Shown here: positions 61,829 through 64,000 of the stretch, piece after piece
Layout of the letters: every line of letters begins with the position of its first letter
How positions within the stretch are numbered: the stretch's first letter is position 1
NCBI RefSeq assembly: GCF_000004075.3
Contig: NC_026661.2
Coordinates: 18,318,307 to 18,382,306, forward strand
Reading direction: 5' to 3'
Length of the DNA stretch: 64,000 bases
DNA from: Cucumis sativus
Taxonomy: Eukaryota > Streptophyta > Magnoliopsida > Cucurbitales > Cucurbitaceae
Program-made: the position numbers and the translations under genes
The notes under the pieces: model-generated
The model's input: only the letters and a program-made list of their open reading frames with translations
What the model was told of the DNA's origin: nothing
Databases searched by the model: none

Positions 61829-63984
61829 ATGGAAACCCTCTCCGCTTTCCCTTCCCCTCCATGGCCCAATCCCAATCCCAATTCCAATCCCAGTCCCAAT
61901 CCCAATCCCAACCCCAATCCTAACCCTCCTTCCGCCGTCGCCGACTCTTCCTCCTCCGAACGCTTTGATTCCGATTCCGTCTCATCGGTGGACCCGACGG
62001 GTTTGTCCCCGGCGGTTGAACCTCCTGCTTCGCAGCCTTCTCTGCTTCATCTCTCCTTCAATCAAGATCATGGCTGCTTTGCTGCCGGGACTGACCGTGG
62101 GTTTCGGATCTACAATTGCGATCCCTTTAGAGAGATTTTCCGGAGGGATTTTGACCGTGGAGGTGGTGTTGGTGTTGTTGAGATGCTTTTTCGCTGTAAT
62201 ATTTTGGCTCTTGTTGGTGGTGGACCCGACCCTCAGTATCCGCCCAATAAGGTTATGATTTGGGATGATCATCAGAGCCGGTGTATTGGGGAGCTTTCGT
62301 TTAGGTCTGCTGTTCGTGGTGTTCGTTTACAGAGAGACAGGATTATTGTTATTTTGGAACAGAAGGTTTTTGTTTACAATTTTGCGGATTTGAAGTTGCT
62401 GCATCAGATCGAAACTATTGCGAACCCTAAGGGTCTTTGTGCTGTTTCCCAGTTGAGTACTTCGCTCGTGCTTGTTTGCCCTGGATTACAGAAGGGGCAG
62501 GTTAGGGTTGAGCATTATGCCTCTCGACGGACTAAGTTTATTATGGCTCATGACTCGAGAATTGCTTGCTTTGCGCTTACGACCAATGGGCAGTTACTTG
62601 CTACAGCAAGTACCAAGGGAACTCTGGTTCGGATATTCAACACATTTGATGGAAATTTACTTCAAGAGGTGTGTTACTGTTCTTCAAATTGAATTCTTCT
62701 TCTGGGTTTGTGTTGAATTGTTTGAATTTTAGTTTTGAGATTGCTGGAATGCCTATTAACGTGCCAAGGAATTTACTTTGTGAGATCTGGATATTATGTA
62801 CAGGTAAGGAGAGGGGCAGATAGAGCAGAGATATACAGTTTGGCTTTCTCATCGACTGCCCAATGGCTGGCAGTCTCCAGTGACAAGGGCACCGTTCATG
62901 TATTCAGCCTTAAAGTCAATTCTGGATCTCTTGGGAATGATATGTCTCATCAGAACGATTCTTCTCTTTCTGTGGCACCATCTGGTTCCTCATTTTCCTT
63001 TATCAAAGGTAATAAAACCCTTTCCTTTTGTCTAACTACTGATTTCCACTCTATTTGGTTATTAACTATTTGATTCTTAATTGCTTTATAAATTTATTGG
63101 CACCCTCTAGAAGGGAATGCTTAGACTAGAAGGCTGACTCTATTGTTGGCCTGAAACTGTCCTCCACGTTTTATCTGTATGTTCCATTTTTCTTTCAATG
63201 ATTGCTAGAAGAATAAGAAAAGCAATACAACATGAAAGCCAAGAGATTGGCGATTATCCTTACTATTTTCTTGCATACTAACGGCAAGTAATGACCAATG
63301 TCCTTTTTTGCCTCTTGCTCTGGATATAATGAACACTCTTGCACCTGTAGGTGTCTTGCCAAAATATTTCAAGTCGGAGTGGTCTGTTGCTCAGTTTCGC
63401 TTGCATGAAGGCTCTCAGTATGTCGTTGCTTTTGGTCACCAGAAGAATACGGTTGTAATCCTTGGAATGGACGGAAGGTACCATGTCTACTCTTTTCTCA
63501 ATATTTCTCTTTCACTTGATGACTCTTATGCAGAACAGTGATTAAGATGAAGGTTGTTTGGAAAACCTAACTACAAGTTTGATGTCTTCAAAAGAATATA
63601 TAGTTAATGTGAAACGTTTCTATTTTCATAGATTGCAAATAGATAATTCTTTTCTTCTGCTTTAACTTGAATCATTTCTTAGTTGTTACATTTTCTTTTC
63701 TTTAGCATTACTCTAAATTGTGAAACCGTCCATTCAATCTTGTATTTGACATGATAATATTTACTTTCTTCCACTTTCCCAACTTGTAGAACCATTTTCT
63801 TTATCCCTTCTATTTCCATGTTCTGTTTTATTATACTACTGCCATTTTGGAATTTTAGAATCTTGATGGTTCAATTTTTAATTTTATGTATAGCTTCTAC
63901 CGATGCCAATTTGATTCGGTGAATGGAGGAGAGATGACACAGCTTGAATATCACAACTTTCTAATGCCGGAGGAAGCCTTCTAG
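61829..63984 (+). CDS. ATG18a: ATG18a-like autophagy protein (PROPPIN, WD40 propeller)
   Basis: Binds PI3P and works with ATG2 at the growing phagophore during autophagosome formation. Four exons: 61829-62668, 62804-63008, 63351-63477, 63894-63984 (stop TAG 63982-63984); 420 aa, phases agree. The N-terminus has a Pro-Asn repeat (residues ~12-35), then the propeller: [92 protein letters not shown]. The PI3P-binding basic motif is V281-R-R-G284 (the L/FRRG motif with Val first, usual in plant ATG18a as I recall), right after the exon 1/2 junction. The tail [20 protein letters not shown] ends MPEEAF. The start ATG gives [17 protein letters not shown]; no better upstream start is seen. The gene is complete within the window. 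Confidence 0.93.
61865..61926 (+). repeat. Coding (CCCAAT)n-like repeat in ATG18a exon 1
   Basis: About ten imperfect hexamers (CCCAAT with variants TTCCAAT, CCCAGT, CCCAAC) encode alternating Pro-Asn near the N-terminus. The unit is six bases, so gain or loss keeps the frame. Confidence 0.85.
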
Positions 63985-64000
63985 CCCAATATTCTCTTTA

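Noticed and set aside
1-64000. CRISPR arrays, bacterial operons or prophage-like modules
   Set aside because: The DNA is plant nuclear with intron-split genes; no regular repeat-spacer array exists. The only regular array is the 26-bp minisatellite, which has no unique spacers.

Overview
This window is nuclear DNA of a flowering plant. Its genes are split by AT-rich introns with ordinary GT-AG borders, and every complete protein matches a plant family. A cucurbit (cucumber/melon relative) is the best guess. It rests on recalled similarity: dispersed 'GATAGACTT' / 'TTCAAATATAGCAAAA' repeats, the 3' tail of a LINE, and a copia-type LTR that resemble cucurbit repeats. Exon borders below were placed by hand from splice signals, reading phase and family alignment from memory; no transcript or database was consulted.

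Layout: (1) 1-2545, + strand: the 3' part of LUMINIDEPENDENS, a nuclear flowering-time regulator. (2) 4408-8676, +: a complete 12-exon cation diffusion facilitator of the MTP6 (MTPC1) type. (3) 9488-9934, -: a small RNA gene with two box C/D snoRNAs behind a telo-box/site II/TATA promoter; one guide matches the 25S rRNA segment around U144. (4) 10058-14021, -: a complete INDETERMINATE-domain zinc-finger factor. (5) 14022-27013: a 13 kb AT-rich stretch with no gene, holding a 5'-truncated LINE with a clear target-site duplication and a seven-unit 26-bp minisatellite. (6) 27014-27496, +: a single-exon NF-YB5-like factor. (7) 31998-60145: three HAK5-like (cluster I) potassium transporters, copies A and B on the minus strand and copy C on the plus strand, with the complete WEE1 cell-cycle kinase gene (-) between B and C. 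(8) 61829-63984, +: a complete ATG18a-like autophagy gene that ends 16 bases before the window does.

The genes do not form an operon-like unit. The real cluster is the HAK5-like family. A and C are clearly closer to each other than to B although B lies between them, and they point in opposite directions. B lacks the first intron found in A and C. C appears to have turned part of the ancestral first exon into a new 86-nt intron, leaving a 7-nt first coding exon. Three high-affinity K+ uptake genes together suggest dosage or expression divergence.

I found no wholly new system. The observations most worth checking are the snoRNA gene, the re-made 5' end of HAK copy C, the 26-bp minisatellite and the perfect 13-bp hairpin at 55972-56004.
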